DNA from: Flavobacterium piscinae
Lineage (GTDB): Bacteria > Bacteroidota > Bacteroidia > Flavobacteriales > Flavobacteriaceae
DNA length: 64,000 nt
Assembly: GCF_004122145.1 (NCBI RefSeq)
Contig: NZ_SBKQ01000009.1
Span: forward strand, 95,784-159,783
Direction of reading: 5' to 3'
Made by a program: the position numbers and the translations under genes. Below, piece after piece: positions 18,727 to 28,786 of the stretch. Under the pieces are notes generated by a model, which saw only the letters and a program-made list of their open reading frames with translations, was not told where the DNA came from and searched no databases. Positions within the stretch are counted from its first letter, which is position 1, and each line of letters begins with the position of its first letter.

Positions 18727-20082
18727 TTAAACCTCAACCATTTGACCTAAAAGAGGTACCATAGCATCGTAACCATATTGTTCAAAAATCTTAGATCGCA
18801 AGGTGTCGGCTGCTTCATTTTCGCCGTGTACTAAAAATATTCTCTTTGGTTTTTGAGTGAGTTCATTTAACCAATTGAGCAAATCATTTTGGTCGCCGTG
18901 AGCCGAAAGACCTTCAACTAACACTACTTCGGCTTCAACGGGATAATATTTTCCAAAAAATTTGATTTCTTTGGCACCTTCCAATATTTTTCGTCCCCGA
19001 GTTCCTTCAGCTTGATAACCGACCAACATCACCGTGTTTTCCAGTTTATCAATGTAGCGTTCTAAGTATGATAAAACTCTTCCGCCGGTAATCATTCCAC
19101 TAGCGGCAATCACCACTTTAGGTCTTTTGTCATAAATGGCATTGATAGTATCTTCATAATCAGAAATCATGGTAAACATTTTACACATTTCTTCACATTC
19201 ATGCGGATTCAATTTATGCCATTTCGGATTGTCATTAAAAACATCCAACACTTTAATTCCCATAGGTGTATCAATGATATAAGCCACGTTTGGAATGCGA
19301 TTTTGCAAACGTAACTGCCAAATCAAATACATTACTGTTTGCACTCGCTCTACTGCAAAACTAGGGATGATTACATTTCCACCGCGTTGAATGGTTTTGT
19401 TGATAATCATTTCCAAATCTAAAAAAACGTCATTTTGAGGATGAAGTCGATTTCCATAGGTAGATTCTAAAAAAATGTAATCGCCCAATTTCGGTTTTTG
19501 TGGTGGATGCATTAAAACATCATCATCTTGACCTACATCACCTGAAAAAATGAGTGTCTTCTCTTCGGCATGCAACTCAATGGAGCAAGCTCCCAAAATA
19601 TGGGCAGAAGGAAAAAATGTAAAATAACATTCCTCTGTCAATTTGATAGCTAAATTGGGCTCCACCACTCTAAATAATGGTGTTACACGTTCTGCATCAG
19701 CAACAGTATAAAGAGGCTCGGCCGGATTGTGCTTAGAAAAATGCTCTTGATTCGCTTTGGCAGCTTCTTCTTCTTGAATTTTGGCACTATCGGCCAGTAT
19801 CAATTTTGAAATTTGCTTAGTTGGAGCGGTACAGAATATTTTTCCGTTAAATCCTTGTTTGACTAGTAAAGGCAACCAACCACAATGGTCGAGATGGCCG
19901 TGAGTAAGTAAAACAACATCTATCGTTGAAGGTTCAATTGCCAACGGTTGCCAATTCAAATCCCGTAAAGCTTTGATTCCTTGAAACAATCCACAATCAA
20001 TTATTATGCGGGTTTGATTGAGCTCTAACAGTGTTTTTGAACCAGTCACTGTTCCTGTTCCTCCTAAAAAGTGAATTTTCAT
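18727..20082 (-). CDS. Beta-CASP metallo-beta-lactamase RNA hydrolase
   Basis: A 451-residue enzyme of the MBL-fold RNA specificity group (CPSF73/YsdC-like). Zinc motifs are in order: HGHLDH (residues 61-66), SAHILGACSIE (motif 3), FSGDVG (motif 4), and GLSAHGDQNDLL near the C-terminus within the RMMBL domain. The beta-CASP cap lies between. Such proteins act as RNA endo- or 5'-exonucleases. It is 4 bp downstream of an ATP-cone nuclease gene, so the two probably work together. Confidence 0.92.
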   Translation of the reverse strand: MKIHFLGGTGTVTGSKTLLELNQTRIIIDCGLFQGIKALRDLNWQPLAIEPSTIDVVLLTHGHLDHCGWLPLLVKQGFNGKIFCTAPTKQISKLILADSAKIQEEEAAKANQEHFSKHNPAEPLYTVADAERVTPLFRVVEPNLAIKLTEECYFTFFPSAHILGACSIELHAEEKTLIFSGDVGQDDDVLMHPPQKPKLGDYIFLESTYGNRLHPQNDVFLDLEMIINKTIQRGGNVIIPSFAVERVQTVMYLIWQLRLQNRIPNVAYIIDTPMGIKVLDVFNDNPKWHKLNPHECEEMCKMFTMISDYEDTINAIYDKRPKVVIAASGMITGGRVLSYLERYIDKLENTVMLVGYQAEGTRGRKILEGAKEIKFFGKYYPVEAEVVLVEGLSAHGDQNDLLNWLNELTQKPKRIFLVHGENEAADTLRSKIFEQYGYDAMVPLLGQMVEV

Positions 20083-20086
20083 GACT

Positions 20087-20920
20087 TTAATGAATTACAT
20101 TACACAATTGATTTGCTTCATTTAGGCAATTTTTAATTCGATTTTTACTCAATCCGATTTTTGAAAGCCATTCTGATTTTTTAATCAAATCTTTAACGGT
20201 GATAAGTTCTTGCATTAATAATTTATCCTTTTCAAGTTGTGTCAATGTTGTCAAACAAGTCACAGGATAAATTTGAGCAACATCTATTTTGTTTCGTAAG
20301 TTGTTCCCTTTCGGATAATCCCAACTTAATAAACTCATATTTGAACAAGTTGCAAATTTTATCGCATCATCCGTAAATCTGTTATTGGTGACAATCCAGC
20401 ATTGACTTATTTGATAATTGGCATTAAAAACAGTAAACTCTTTCCCTTTTAAATCATTAAATCGAGATAAAATATAAAGCGGAACTTTCACATCGGATTT
20501 GGCATCTTGGTTCCCATGAAATTTGCATTCAATCATTGAAACTACATTTTCTTTTTTGAGCAAAACATCCACTTCGTGGGAAACACATTTACCTTCTAAA
20601 ATCAAATTGGTTATTGTTTGATTTCCATCCAATTCAAATAATTTGGCGATGAACTTTTCAAAATAAAAACCTGCCGGACCTAAAGCTTGAACAGCCGAAC
20701 GTAAATTATATCTTGCTGCATGTGCATTAGAAAATTTTTTAAGTAATTGAAAAGCGAGTTTGTAAATTTTTTTGGTGGGAATTCCCTCGTATAATTGTCT
20801 GTCGATTTCATGCATTACTTGAAATACAGCTTTTTCATCTGCCCCTGATTTTCGTAAAGAGTGTTGAAGTTTTTCTTTATCAAATAAAACTAATTCGCCT
20901 GAAAATTTGGTGACTTTCAT
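20087..20920 (-). CDS. ATP-cone plus restriction-endonuclease-like protein
   Basis: A 277-residue two-domain protein. Residues about 3-85 form an ATP-cone (VTKFSGELVLFDKEKLQHSL), a nucleotide-sensing module best known from ribonucleotide reductases and NrdR. Residues about 87-235 form a PD-(D/E)XK nuclease of the Mrr type with E88, D118 (HEVDVLL) and E131-C-K133 (MIECKF). No HsdM or methyltransferase gene is near, so it is not an ordinary restriction system. The pairing with a beta-CASP RNase suggests a nucleotide-regulated nucleic-acid processing role. Confidence 0.82.
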   Translation of the reverse strand: MKVTKFSGELVLFDKEKLQHSLRKSGADEKAVFQVMHEIDRQLYEGIPTKKIYKLAFQLLKKFSNAHAARYNLRSAVQALGPAGFYFEKFIAKLFELDGNQTITNLILEGKCVSHEVDVLLKKENVVSMIECKFHGNQDAKSDVKVPLYILSRFNDLKGKEFTVFNANYQISQCWIVTNNRFTDDAIKFATCSNMSLLSWDYPKGNNLRNKIDVAQIYPVTCLTTLTQLEKDKLLMQELITVKDLIKKSEWLSKIGLSKNRIKNCLNEANQLCNVIH

Positions 20921-20958
20921 ACGCTAAAATTTATACTATAAAGTTACGAAAAAACGAT

Positions 20959-21402
20959 TTAAGAATGTTTTTTTTGAAAATAAAAAGCAGGAATAAAAAG
21001 CACTAAAAACAATGGTTGAATGATAAATCTTCGCATATAGAAAAGTATGAAATTACTGTTTTCATCAAAAAATAATACAATACCGAAAAACATCCCAATC
21101 AACATAAAAAACAAAAGTAAATAAAGTACAGATGCAAATTTGGTAATCGACACATCTTTGAACAAAAAGTAGATTACCGCTAGAGACAGAGAAGTATTCA
21201 AAACATAACGAAACAAAAGACTAAAAAACAATCCGATTCCATTAAAATCAGGAAATGGCAAATTGAGGTAGTCGTTTTTAAAATACTTTAAAAAAGGGTC
21301 ATAAAATAAAGTTTCTTCAAAAAAACGAATAAATGCTAAAGTAAGCACGCAAAATCCAATCAGAAGAAAATCAACTATTTTAGGCTTTTTTTTGTACTGC
21401 AT
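20959..21402 (-). CDS. Exosortase F-associated membrane protein
   Basis: A 147-residue membrane protein with about four hydrophobic helices and a basic tail (PAFYFQKKHS). Its start overlaps the end of the exosortase XrtF gene by 23 bp, the arrangement seen in exosortase F systems. Residues such as FFEETLFYDPFLKYFKND in the first loop are typical of the partner family. It has no catalytic motif; it probably assists XrtF. Confidence 0.78.
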   Translation of the reverse strand: MQYKKKPKIVDFLLIGFCVLTLAFIRFFEETLFYDPFLKYFKNDYLNLPFPDFNGIGLFFSLLFRYVLNTSLSLAVIYFLFKDVSITKFASVLYLLLFFMLIGMFFGIVLFFDENSNFILFYMRRFIIQPLFLVLFIPAFYFQKKHS

Positions 21403-21934
21403 ACATTGAAAATTTATTTACCCAAATGACCCATAATAAAAAGACAACACCATAAATAAATAGAGGAAAAACAACTCCGTGTAATAAATGTTCATGTTCA
21501 GGATAATGATATAAAGCAATGGCAATTAATGCAATTCGAATGATATTCAAAACATAAATGAATACACTTCCAACCAAAATGAATAATACCGTTTTTTTCC
21601 AATTTCCTTTAAAAGCTATCACAAAAGCAATAAAAAGAATAATTACACTAATTGCGTTGCACCCTTCCACCACTCTGGCTACATTTTTATTTTCAACAAA
21701 AAGCATGTTCGAATTTTGTTTAGGATGAGCCTCTAAATACGAGTTATAATTAAAAAGTTCAATCGTTTGTTGCGTTTGAATACTTACTATTTCGGTTATT
21801 GAATCTATTTCAAAGGAAGCAGCATCAAATGAATTTAAGTAATACTGATATAGCGAGGTCAAAACAATATAACTCAAAAAAAATTTCAGTAAAAATGAGA
21901 GAAAAGGTTTATATTGACTAAGGTACTTTTTCAA
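21380..21934 (-). CDS. xrtF: Exosortase XrtF
   Basis: A 184-residue polytopic membrane transpeptidase of the exosortase family, Bacteroidota type F. The catalytic Cys is in VVEGCNAISV (about residue 92), the Arg in YVLNIIRIALIAIALY (about 132), and the His in HEHLLHGVVFP (about 153). It should cleave and re-attach exported proteins bearing a C-terminal sorting tail. No candidate substrate with a PEP-CTERM-like tail was seen in this window. Co-oriented and overlapping with its membrane partner. Confidence 0.88.
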   Translation of the reverse strand: MKKYLSQYKPFLSFLLKFFLSYIVLTSLYQYYLNSFDAASFEIDSITEIVSIQTQQTIELFNYNSYLEAHPKQNSNMLFVENKNVARVVEGCNAISVIILFIAFVIAFKGNWKKTVLFILVGSVFIYVLNIIRIALIAIALYHYPEHEHLLHGVVFPLFIYGVVFLLWVIWVNKFSMYAVQKKA

Positions 21935-21948
21935 AACAGTATTTTTAA

Positions 21949-21990
21949 CAAAAATATGTATTTTTAGGCAGTGTTGATGTTTTACCTTTG
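21949..21990. promoter_or_regulatory. Divergent minus-7 elements for xrtF and the GAF gene
   Basis: TATTTTTG on the minus strand (21956-21949) faces xrtF and TACCTTTG on the plus strand (21983-21990) faces the GAF gene. Both match TAnnTTTG. Clear TTG minus-33 boxes were not seen. Confidence 0.45.
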
Positions 21991-22005
21991 TAAAAAATTA
22001 ATGCT

Positions 22006-22461
22006 ATGAATTTTGATGCCCTAAAACCAAAAGTTGTAGAAATATTAATTCGATTTGATATTTCTCGAGATCAAAAGTTACAACAACTTTGCCAACTTCT
22101 ACATGATAATGTAGATTACTACAATTGGGTTGGATTTTATTTTGCCAATCACGAAGCCCAAACACTGCATTTAGGACCATATGTGGGGGCAGAAACTGAC
22201 CATACTGTCATTCCGTTTGGAAAAGGAATTTGTGGACAAGTGGCAGTTTCTAACAAAAATTTTGTTGTGCCTGATGTTGCTGCTCAAGACAACTATATTG
22301 CTTGTAGCTTTACTGTCAAGTCTGAAATTGTGGTTCCGCTTTTTGTAAATGGTGTGAATATTGGCCAGATTGATATAGACAGTCATGTTTTGGATCCATT
22401 CACTAAAAAAGATGAAAAATTTCTGGAATTTGTAAACGAAGAAGTCGCAAAGTTGTTTTAG
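22006..22461 (+). CDS. GAF-domain protein, free methionine-(R)-sulfoxide reductase-like
   Basis: A 151-residue single GAF domain of the YebR/fRMsr type, which reduces free methionine-R-sulfoxide. C76 (GKGICG) and C100 (NYIACSFTVKSEIVVP) fit two of the three cysteines of the E. coli enzyme; the one usually 10 residues after the first is absent, as the stretch reads VSNKNFVV. Loss of that resolving Cys leaves activity uncertain. Transcribed alone from its own promoter. Confidence 0.82.
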   Translation: MNFDALKPKVVEILIRFDISRDQKLQQLCQLLHDNVDYYNWVGFYFANHEAQTLHLGPYVGAETDHTVIPFGKGICGQVAVSNKNFVVPDVAAQDNYIACSFTVKSEIVVPLFVNGVNIGQIDIDSHVLDPFTKKDEKFLEFVNEEVAKLF

Positions 22462-22467
22462 AAAAAC

Positions 22468-22497
22468 TTGTCCATTAAAAAAATAAAATTACCTTTG
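22468..22497 (+). promoter_or_regulatory. rpsO promoter
   Basis: TTG at 22468-22470, 19-bp spacer, TACCTTTG at 22490-22497. It lies about 57 bp before the rpsO ATG and gives a leader long enough for S15 autoregulation. Confidence 0.7.
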
Positions 22498-22553
22498 CAA
22501 CCGAATTAGGAAACACCTACTTCATACATAATAATCATTTAAATAATATTGGA

Positions 22554-22823
22554 ATGTATTTAACTAAAGAAACAAAAGCTGAAATCTTCGCTAAACACGG
22601 AGGAAAAGCTGAAAACACAGGTTCTGCAGAAGGACAAATTGCTTTGTTCACTTACAGAATTTCTCACTTAACGGAGCACTTGAAAAAAAATCGTCATGAT
22701 TATAACACCGAGCGTTCGTTAGTGTTATTGGTAGGTAAAAGAAGAAGTCTTCTTGACTACTTGAAGAAAAAAGATATCAACAGATATCGTGAGATCATCA
22801 AAGAATTGAATATTAGAAAATAA
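22554..22823 (+). CDS. rpsO: 30S ribosomal protein S15
   Basis: An 89-residue primary 16S rRNA-binding protein. The family motifs TGSAEGQIALFTYRISHLTEHLKKN and RSLVLLVGKRRSLLDYLKKKDINRY are present with normal spacing. It precedes pnp, the usual gene order, but a terminator lies between the two. Confidence 0.98.
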   Translation: MYLTKETKAEIFAKHGGKAENTGSAEGQIALFTYRISHLTEHLKKNRHDYNTERSLVLLVGKRRSLLDYLKKKDINRYREIIKELNIRK

Positions 22824-22831
22824 TCAATAGG

Positions 22832-22859
22832 AAAGAGGTGCGAAAGTGCCTCTTTTTGT
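22832..22859 (+). terminator. Terminator after rpsO
   Basis: Stem AAAGAGG / CCTCTTT with a 10-nt loop and a T tail. It separates rpsO from pnp, whose start lies 107 bp beyond. Confidence 0.75.
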
Positions 22860-22965
22860 TTTATATATTTTGAAGAAAAAAGTTTGGTTTTTCATTGGGT
22901 TACACAACAACTACACACAACAACACAACGAAACCTAATATTAATACCAAATTAAGGATTTATTT

Positions 22966-25128
22966 ATGATTCCAAATGTAACGAGAGAGGTTATCGATTT
23001 AGGAGATGGGCGTACCATTTCAATCGAAACCGGAAAATTAGCGAAACAAGCAGACGGTTCTGTGGTGGTTCGCTTAGGCGATTGTATGTTGTTAGCAACA
23101 GCCGTATCTGCCAGAACTTCTAATCCAGGAGTTGATTTTTTACCATTAACCGTTGATTACCGCGAAAAATTTGCCGCTGCAGGAAGATTTCCGGGTGGTT
23201 TTTTCAAAAGAGAAGCCCGTCCGAGCGACAGTGAAGTTTTAACTATGCGATTGGTTGACCGTGTTTTACGTCCACTTTTCCCGGATGATTATCATGCAGA
23301 AACGCAAGTAATGATTCAATTAATGAGTCATGACGAAAATGTAATGCCTGATGCTCTTGCCGGTTTGGCTGCTTCTGCTGCTTTAGCCGTTTCCGATATT
23401 CCTTTTTATAATTTAATTTCTGAAGTACGAGTAGCTCGAGTGGATGGAAAATTTGTCATCAACCCTAGCAGAACTCAACTGGATCAATCAGACATCGATA
23501 TGATGATTGGTGCTTCTATGGATTCTGTAGCCATGGTGGAAGGTGAAATGAAAGAAATTTCAGAAAAAGAAATGGTGGAAGCCATCAAATTTGCTCACGA
23601 AGCCATCAAAGTTCAAATTCAAGCACAAGAACGTTTACGTAAAGCGGTGGGTTCACCTGAATACAGAACTTATGAAGGTGAAGTAGAAGACGAAACCGTT
23701 TATGCAAAAATCAAAGCAGCTTCCTATGACAAATATTATGCAATTGCCATGGAGGCTTCAGCAAAAAGCGAGAGAGGTGAAAAATTTGCTGTTGTAAAAG
23801 AAGAAGTAAAAGCGTTGTTTACTGAAAATGAATATGCTGAAAATGCAGATTTAGCTGAGTTAGTGAGCAAATACAACTATAAAACACAAAAAGAAGCCGT
23901 TCGAAATGTAATTCTTGAAAAAGGAATTCGTTTAGACGGAAGAAAAACAACTGAAATCAGACCAATTTGGTGTGAAATCGATTATTTGCCTTCTGTTCAC
24001 GGTTCTTCTTTATTTACACGTGGTGAAACACAAGCGTTAGCAACTGTTACGCTAGGGACTTCAAGAGAAGCGAATCAAATTGACTCGCCATCAGAACAAG
24101 GTGAAGAAAAATTCTACTTGCACTATAACTTCCCACCTTTTTCAACCGGTGAAGCAAAACCGTTAAGAGGAACATCAAGAAGAGAAGTGGGTCATGGTAA
24201 CTTGGCTCAAAGAGCCTTAAAAAATATGATTCCTGCTGATTGTCCTTATACCATCAGAGTTGTTTCAGAAGTATTAGAATCAAATGGTTCTTCTTCTATG
24301 GCAACTGTTTGTGCCGGAACTATGGCGTTGATGGATGCCGGAGTTCAAATGGTAAAACCTGTTTCAGGTATTGCAATGGGATTGATTACAGACGGTCAAA
24401 AATTTGCAGTTCTTTCTGATATTTTAGGTGATGAAGATCATTTAGGTGACATGGACTTTAAAGTAACCGGAACAGCAGACGGAATCACCGCTTGTCAAAT
24501 GGATATCAAAATTGACGGTTTGCGTTATGACATCATGGAGCAAGCGTTAGAACAAGCAAGAGAAGGACGTTTACACATTTTAGGTAAATTAACCGAAACC
24601 ATTGCTACTCCAAGACCAGACGTTAAAAAACATGCTCCAAAAATTATCATGCGTACCATTCCTGGTGCTTATATTGGTGCTTTAATTGGTCCTGGAGGAA
24701 AAGTAATTCAAGAACTACAAAAAGCGACCGGAACAACTATTGTTATTAATGAAGTAGATGAGCAAGGTGTAGTTGAAATTCTTGGAACGGATCCAGATGG
24801 AATTGCAGCAGTTTTAGCTAAAATTGATTCGATAATTTTCAAACCGGAAATGGGTGAAGCTTACGAAGTAAAAGTAATCAAAATGTTAGATTTTGGTGCT
24901 GTAGTAGAATATACTGCTGCTCCCGGAAACGAAGTTTTGTTACACGTTTCTGAATTAGCTTGGGAAAGAACTGAAAACGTTTCGGATGTGGTAAAAATGG
25001 GTGATGTTTTCCAAGTGAAATACTTAGGAATAGATCCAAAAACCAGAAAAGAGAAAGTTTCCAGAAAAGCTCTTTTACCGAGACCTCCAAGATCAGAGGA
25101 AAATAAAATTACTCCTAAAAAGGATTAA
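22966..25128 (+). CDS. pnp: Polyribonucleotide nucleotidyltransferase (PNPase)
   Basis: A 720-residue phosphorolytic 3'-5' exoribonuclease. Two RNase PH domains (about residues 10-220 and 310-540), with [18 protein letters not shown] and [14 protein letters not shown], enclose an all-helical domain. A KH domain ([15 protein letters not shown], about 565-580) and an S1 domain ([18 protein letters not shown]) complete it. Full length with a short basic tail. The gap before it contains a run of ACAACA-type simple sequence (about 22902-22930) but no clear TAnnTTTG element. Confidence 0.98.
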   Translation: MIPNVTREVIDLGDGRTISIETGKLAKQADGSVVVRLGDCMLLATAVSARTSNPGVDFLPLTVDYREKFAAAGRFPGGFFKREARPSDSEVLTMRLVDRVLRPLFPDDYHAETQVMIQLMSHDENVMPDALAGLAASAALAVSDIPFYNLISEVRVARVDGKFVINPSRTQLDQSDIDMMIGASMDSVAMVEGEMKEISEKEMVEAIKFAHEAIKVQIQAQERLRKAVGSPEYRTYEGEVEDETVYAKIKAASYDKYYAIAMEASAKSERGEKFAVVKEEVKALFTENEYAENADLAELVSKYNYKTQKEAVRNVILEKGIRLDGRKTTEIRPIWCEIDYLPSVHGSSLFTRGETQALATVTLGTSREANQIDSPSEQGEEKFYLHYNFPPFSTGEAKPLRGTSRREVGHGNLAQRALKNMIPADCPYTIRVVSEVLESNGSSSMATVCAGTMALMDAGVQMVKPVSGIAMGLITDGQKFAVLSDILGDEDHLGDMDFKVTGTADGITACQMDIKIDGLRYDIMEQALEQAREGRLHILGKLTETIATPRPDVKKHAPKIIMRTIPGAYIGALIGPGGKVIQELQKATGTTIVINEVDEQGVVEILGTDPDGIAAVLAKIDSIIFKPEMGEAYEVKVIKMLDFGAVVEYTAAPGNEVLLHVSELAWERTENVSDVVKMGDVFQVKYLGIDPKTRKEKVSRKALLPRPPRSEENKITPKKD

Positions 25129-25148
25129 TTTTAAACCCATTATACTCC

Positions 25149-25180
25149 AACCCGATTCGCAAATGAATCGGGTTTTTTTA
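25149..25180 (+). terminator. Terminator after pnp
   Basis: Perfect 10-bp stem AACCCGATTC / GAATCGGGTT with a 6-nt loop (GCAAAT) and a T7 tail. Confidence 0.9.
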
Positions 25181-25209
25181 TGTGTTTTTTTGTAATTCAT
25201 CTACTACAT

Positions 25210-25241
25210 TTGTGAATATATTAACAATTATTATATATTTG
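25210..25241 (+). promoter_or_regulatory. Promoter of the outer-membrane receptor gene
   Basis: TTG at 25210-25212, 21-bp spacer, TATATTTG at 25234-25241; the ATG is 25 bp further. A second TAnnTTTG match (TACATTTG) at 25205-25212 overlaps the minus-33 box. Confidence 0.55.
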
Positions 25242-25265
25242 CAATAACAAGCCTCTAAAACATCT

Positions 25266-27683
25266 ATGACTTCTTCAATAAAAAGTATAATATACCTTTT
25301 TCATTTACTATTTTTAACAACTGTTTTCAGTCAGGAATTTTCTATAACCGGAAAAATCATTGACGAAAACAAGCAAGGAATAGAAGGGTCAGAAATTGTT
25401 TTATTGAGTGAAGGAAATATTGTTAATTCAGCCATAACTAATTTCGAGGGAAACTTTACTTTAAAAAACAAACCCGGCGTATATTCACTTCGTTTTTATT
25501 TTGTTGGAACTGTTATTTACCAAACCGATTTTAATCTTGACAAAAATATTGATTTGGGCACACTTAAATCATTTGACAACTCTACCCAACTCCGTGAAGT
25601 GGAAGTTACATCCAAAAAAAGAGTTATTGAAAATCAAGTTGACAGAACTGTCTTTAATGTAGAAAACAGTATTCGTTCCACGGGAACAGATGGTTTTGAG
25701 CTATTAAAAGCAACACCGGGAGTATTTATATCCGGAAATCAAATTGGAATTGTTGGTAAAAGCACTGTAAGTGTTTTGATAGATGATAAAATCGTGAATT
25801 TATCAGGAAATGAATTAATCAACTATTTACGTGGAATTAGTTCTGAAAATATTAAAAATATTGAAGTGATAACAACGCCTCCTGCAAAATATGATGCACA
25901 AGGAAACAGTGGTCTAATCAATATCAAGTTAAAAAAAGCTCCCGAAGATTCTTGGGCCGTCAATCTTCGTAACTATTATATGCAAACGTCGTATCCTTCC
26001 TATTTAGGCGGAGTTAGTTTTACTTTTAACAAAAAAAAATTAAGTCTATTTACCGATTATATTCGACAAACCGGTCATGATAAATACTGGGAAAATATTT
26101 CCAATGGATTTGAAACAGAAAATTGGGAAGGTAGAACAAATCGTAAAGACACTCGTGACATCAATCGTTTAGCATTTTCTTTAGATTATAAAATCACCGA
26201 AAAAGCAAGCATTGGAACTAAGTATATAGGATTACTTGATAATCCTGATACAAAAGACAGAAATAATACAACGGTTCGAGACAATGCCAGCAATGCTGTA
26301 ACTTCTATATTTTTGACAAACGGTTCAAACAAAAACGATAGTTCAAACCATACTTTAAATGTGTATTACATTCAACAACTCGATACACTAGGGAAAAAAT
26401 TAACCGTTGATTTCGATTATTTCAAGTATATTGATGATCAAAACAGAACTTTTAATACCAGTGAATTTACACCAGAGAATGTTCAAATTGGCCAAAGTTT
26501 TATTGCTAATAATACTAGCCTGCAGGATATTTTAAACTACAGTGGAAAAATTGATGTTGAATTGCCTACCAAATGGGCAACTTACGGATTTGGAGGAAAA
26601 TTAAGCTTTATAGAAAACAAGAGTAATATTGCTTTTTATAATCTTTCTAACGGAACCCCAATCTTAGATATCAATCAAACCAATGATTTTGATTATGCTG
26701 AAAACACACAATCCGTTTATGGTAATTTTAAAAAATCACTCGGAAAAAAATGGCAAACACAAATTGGCTTTCGTTATGAAAATACTATTGTAGAGGGAAC
26801 AACTACCTCGTTGGATGTTACACAAAATCAAACCAATGATTTTAGCTATAACCAAATTTTTCCAACAGTTTATTTATCCTACACACATAACGAAAATCAT
26901 AATTTTTCTGTCAATTACAGTAAACGAATTGGCAGACCAATTTTTTGGCACTTAAATCCATTTAAAGTGTATATTAATTCATTTACCTATGCAGAAGGAA
27001 ATCCATTTTTACAACCATCGTTTACAGATAATTATGAAATAAATTACAACTATAAAGAAAATTTGAGTTTCAAAATTTATTACTCCAATACCATTGACGG
27101 TACTGCTCAACTACCAATAATTCAAACAAATGAGGGCGAGACAATTTTACGCTATTTTAGGGACAACTATGCAGACAGAAGCCAATTTGGAGGTACTATT
27201 AGTTACTATTTTGATAAATTTTCCTGGTGGGAAAGTTCAAATACATTAAATGGTTTCAATAATGTTACCACATTTATTAAAGATGTACCCACAGAAGCAC
27301 GAAATGGTTTTCAATATCATTTTTTCACTTACAACACCTTTACTTTAAATAAAAGCAAATCGCTTAAAGCAGAAGTAAATTTTGAGTTTCACAGTGCCAG
27401 AAGAGAATTCTATTATTCCGGAACTCAATATAACAAACTCGATGTTGGTCTTCGCTATTCCATAAAAGAAAAAGGGTTAAACTTCATTTTGTTAGCATCA
27501 GATATTTTTAGAAGCTATCAGGCAGATTTTACAAGTTTTGTTAATAATGTAAGTCAACTCAATAATAGTTATTTTGACGAAAGAAAAATTTTAGTCGGCG
27601 TAACATATAAATTTGGAAATAAAAAACTAACGGCCAGTCAACGCGAATCAGGAAATGAAGAAGTGCAAGAACGTTTAAAATAA
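25266..27683 (+). CDS. Outer-membrane beta-barrel receptor with CarboxypepD domain
   Basis: An 805-residue protein with a signal peptide (ending TVFSQ, about residue 23), an N-terminal CarboxypepD regulatory-like domain (ITGKIIDENKQGIEGSEIVLL), a plug with KATPGVFISGNQIGIVGKSTV, and a large barrel of the OMP_b-brl_3 type. It lacks the Cys features of the metal-linked receptor elsewhere in the window. No adjacent SusD partner, so it is not a glycan SusCD pair; cargo is unknown. Confidence 0.88.
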   Translation: MTSSIKSIIYLFHLLFLTTVFSQEFSITGKIIDENKQGIEGSEIVLLSEGNIVNSAITNFEGNFTLKNKPGVYSLRFYFVGTVIYQTDFNLDKNIDLGTLKSFDNSTQLREVEVTSKKRVIENQVDRTVFNVENSIRSTGTDGFELLKATPGVFISGNQIGIVGKSTVSVLIDDKIVNLSGNELINYLRGISSENIKNIEVITTPPAKYDAQGNSGLINIKLKKAPEDSWAVNLRNYYMQTSYPSYLGGVSFTFNKKKLSLFTDYIRQTGHDKYWENISNGFETENWEGRTNRKDTRDINRLAFSLDYKITEKASIGTKYIGLLDNPDTKDRNNTTVRDNASNAVTSIFLTNGSNKNDSSNHTLNVYYIQQLDTLGKKLTVDFDYFKYIDDQNRTFNTSEFTPENVQIGQSFIANNTSLQDILNYSGKIDVELPTKWATYGFGGKLSFIENKSNIAFYNLSNGTPILDINQTNDFDYAENTQSVYGNFKKSLGKKWQTQIGFRYENTIVEGTTTSLDVTQNQTNDFSYNQIFPTVYLSYTHNENHNFSVNYSKRIGRPIFWHLNPFKVYINSFTYAEGNPFLQPSFTDNYEINYNYKENLSFKIYYSNTIDGTAQLPIIQTNEGETILRYFRDNYADRSQFGGTISYYFDKFSWWESSNTLNGFNNVTTFIKDVPTEARNGFQYHFFTYNTFTLNKSKSLKAEVNFEFHSARREFYYSGTQYNKLDVGLRYSIKEKGLNFILLASDIFRSYQADFTSFVNNVSQLNNSYFDERKILVGVTYKFGNKKLTASQRESGNEEVQERLK

Positions 27684-27758
27684 TTTTTTTTAAAATTTTG
27701 TAACTTTTAATTATCTCTTTTCGTATAACTCTTGAAACTATTATTCAAGTAGAAATAA

Positions 27759-28622
27759 ATGAGACAGCTTAAAATCACCAAGCAGGTTACCAATCGTGAA
27801 ACTGCTTCCCTAGACAAATACCTACAAGAGATTGGAAAGGTTGATTTAATTACAGCCGATGAAGAGGTAGAATTAGCTCAACGCATCAAAGCCGGCGACC
27901 AACGTGCATTGGAAAAGTTAACCAAAGCCAATTTACGTTTCGTGGTATCTGTTGCTAAACAATATCAAAACCAAGGACTTACACTTCCGGATTTAATTAA
28001 TGAAGGAAACTTAGGATTAATCAAAGCAGCACAGCGTTTTGATGAAACCAGAGGTTTTAAATTCATTTCCTATGCCGTTTGGTGGATTCGTCAATCGATT
28101 CTTCAAGCGTTAGCAGAACAATCTCGTATCGTTCGTTTACCATTAAATAAAATTGGTTCAATTAACAAAATCAACAAAATGTATGCGTTGTTAGAGCAAT
28201 CTAATGAGCGTGCTCCTTCTGCGGAAGAAATTGCTAAAGAGTTAGACATGACGGTGAATGACGTTAAGGAAAGTATGAAAAACTCCGGTCGTCATTTGTC
28301 AATGGATGCTCCTTTAGTAGAAGGTGAAGATTCAAACCTATATGATGTATTACGTTCAGGTGAGTCACCAAATCCGGATAGAGAATTAATTCACGAATCA
28401 TTGCGTACAGAAATCGAACGTTCGTTAGAAACCTTAACTCCAAGAGAGGCAGACGTAGTGCGATTGTACTTTGGTTTAGGCGATCAACATCCAATGACCT
28501 TAGAAGAAATCGGAGAAACCTTTGATTTAACTCGTGAACGTGTTCGTCAAATTAAAGAAAAAGCTATCCGCAGATTAAAACATACCTCCAGAAGTAAAAT
28601 ATTAAAAACTTATTTAGGATAA
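27759..28622 (+). CDS. rpoD: Primary RNA polymerase sigma factor RpoD/SigA
   Basis: A 287-residue housekeeping sigma factor of the short Bacteroidota type, which lacks region 1.1. Region 1.2 ([18 protein letters not shown]), region 2 ([20 protein letters not shown] and [13 protein letters not shown]), region 3 and region 4 ([20 protein letters not shown]) are all present. This factor recognises TTG/TAnnTTTG promoters like those found throughout the window. It is followed by an unusual array of hairpins. Confidence 0.98.
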   Translation: MRQLKITKQVTNRETASLDKYLQEIGKVDLITADEEVELAQRIKAGDQRALEKLTKANLRFVVSVAKQYQNQGLTLPDLINEGNLGLIKAAQRFDETRGFKFISYAVWWIRQSILQALAEQSRIVRLPLNKIGSINKINKMYALLEQSNERAPSAEEIAKELDMTVNDVKESMKNSGRHLSMDAPLVEGEDSNLYDVLRSGESPNPDRELIHESLRTEIERSLETLTPREADVVRLYFGLGDQHPMTLEEIGETFDLTRERVRQIKEKAIRRLKHTSRSKILKTYLG

Positions 28623-28752
28623 TTTTTTTTATAGCAATTGCCTTTGATTTATAAAAGTAATTCGTATTTTGCGTGTTTAAAATTGATACGCAAACACTAA
28701 AAATAGTAAAATTACAAACAGTTAAAACTGTTCGTTTTTTGATTGATGATTG

Positions 28753-28786
28753 AAACTCCGGCTGATTACCGGAGTTTTGCTTTTTT
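28753..28786 (+). terminator. Terminator after rpoD
   Basis: Stem AACTCCGG (28754-28761) / CCGGAGTT (28769-28776), 7-nt loop, then TTGCTTTTTT. It lies 130 bp after the rpoD stop and merges with the tandem hairpin repeats that follow. The 130 bp between hold no recognised gene. Confidence 0.75.

Noticed and set aside
20087..20920. Classical restriction enzyme
   Set aside because: No methyltransferase or specificity gene is nearby and an ATP-cone is fused to the nuclease.
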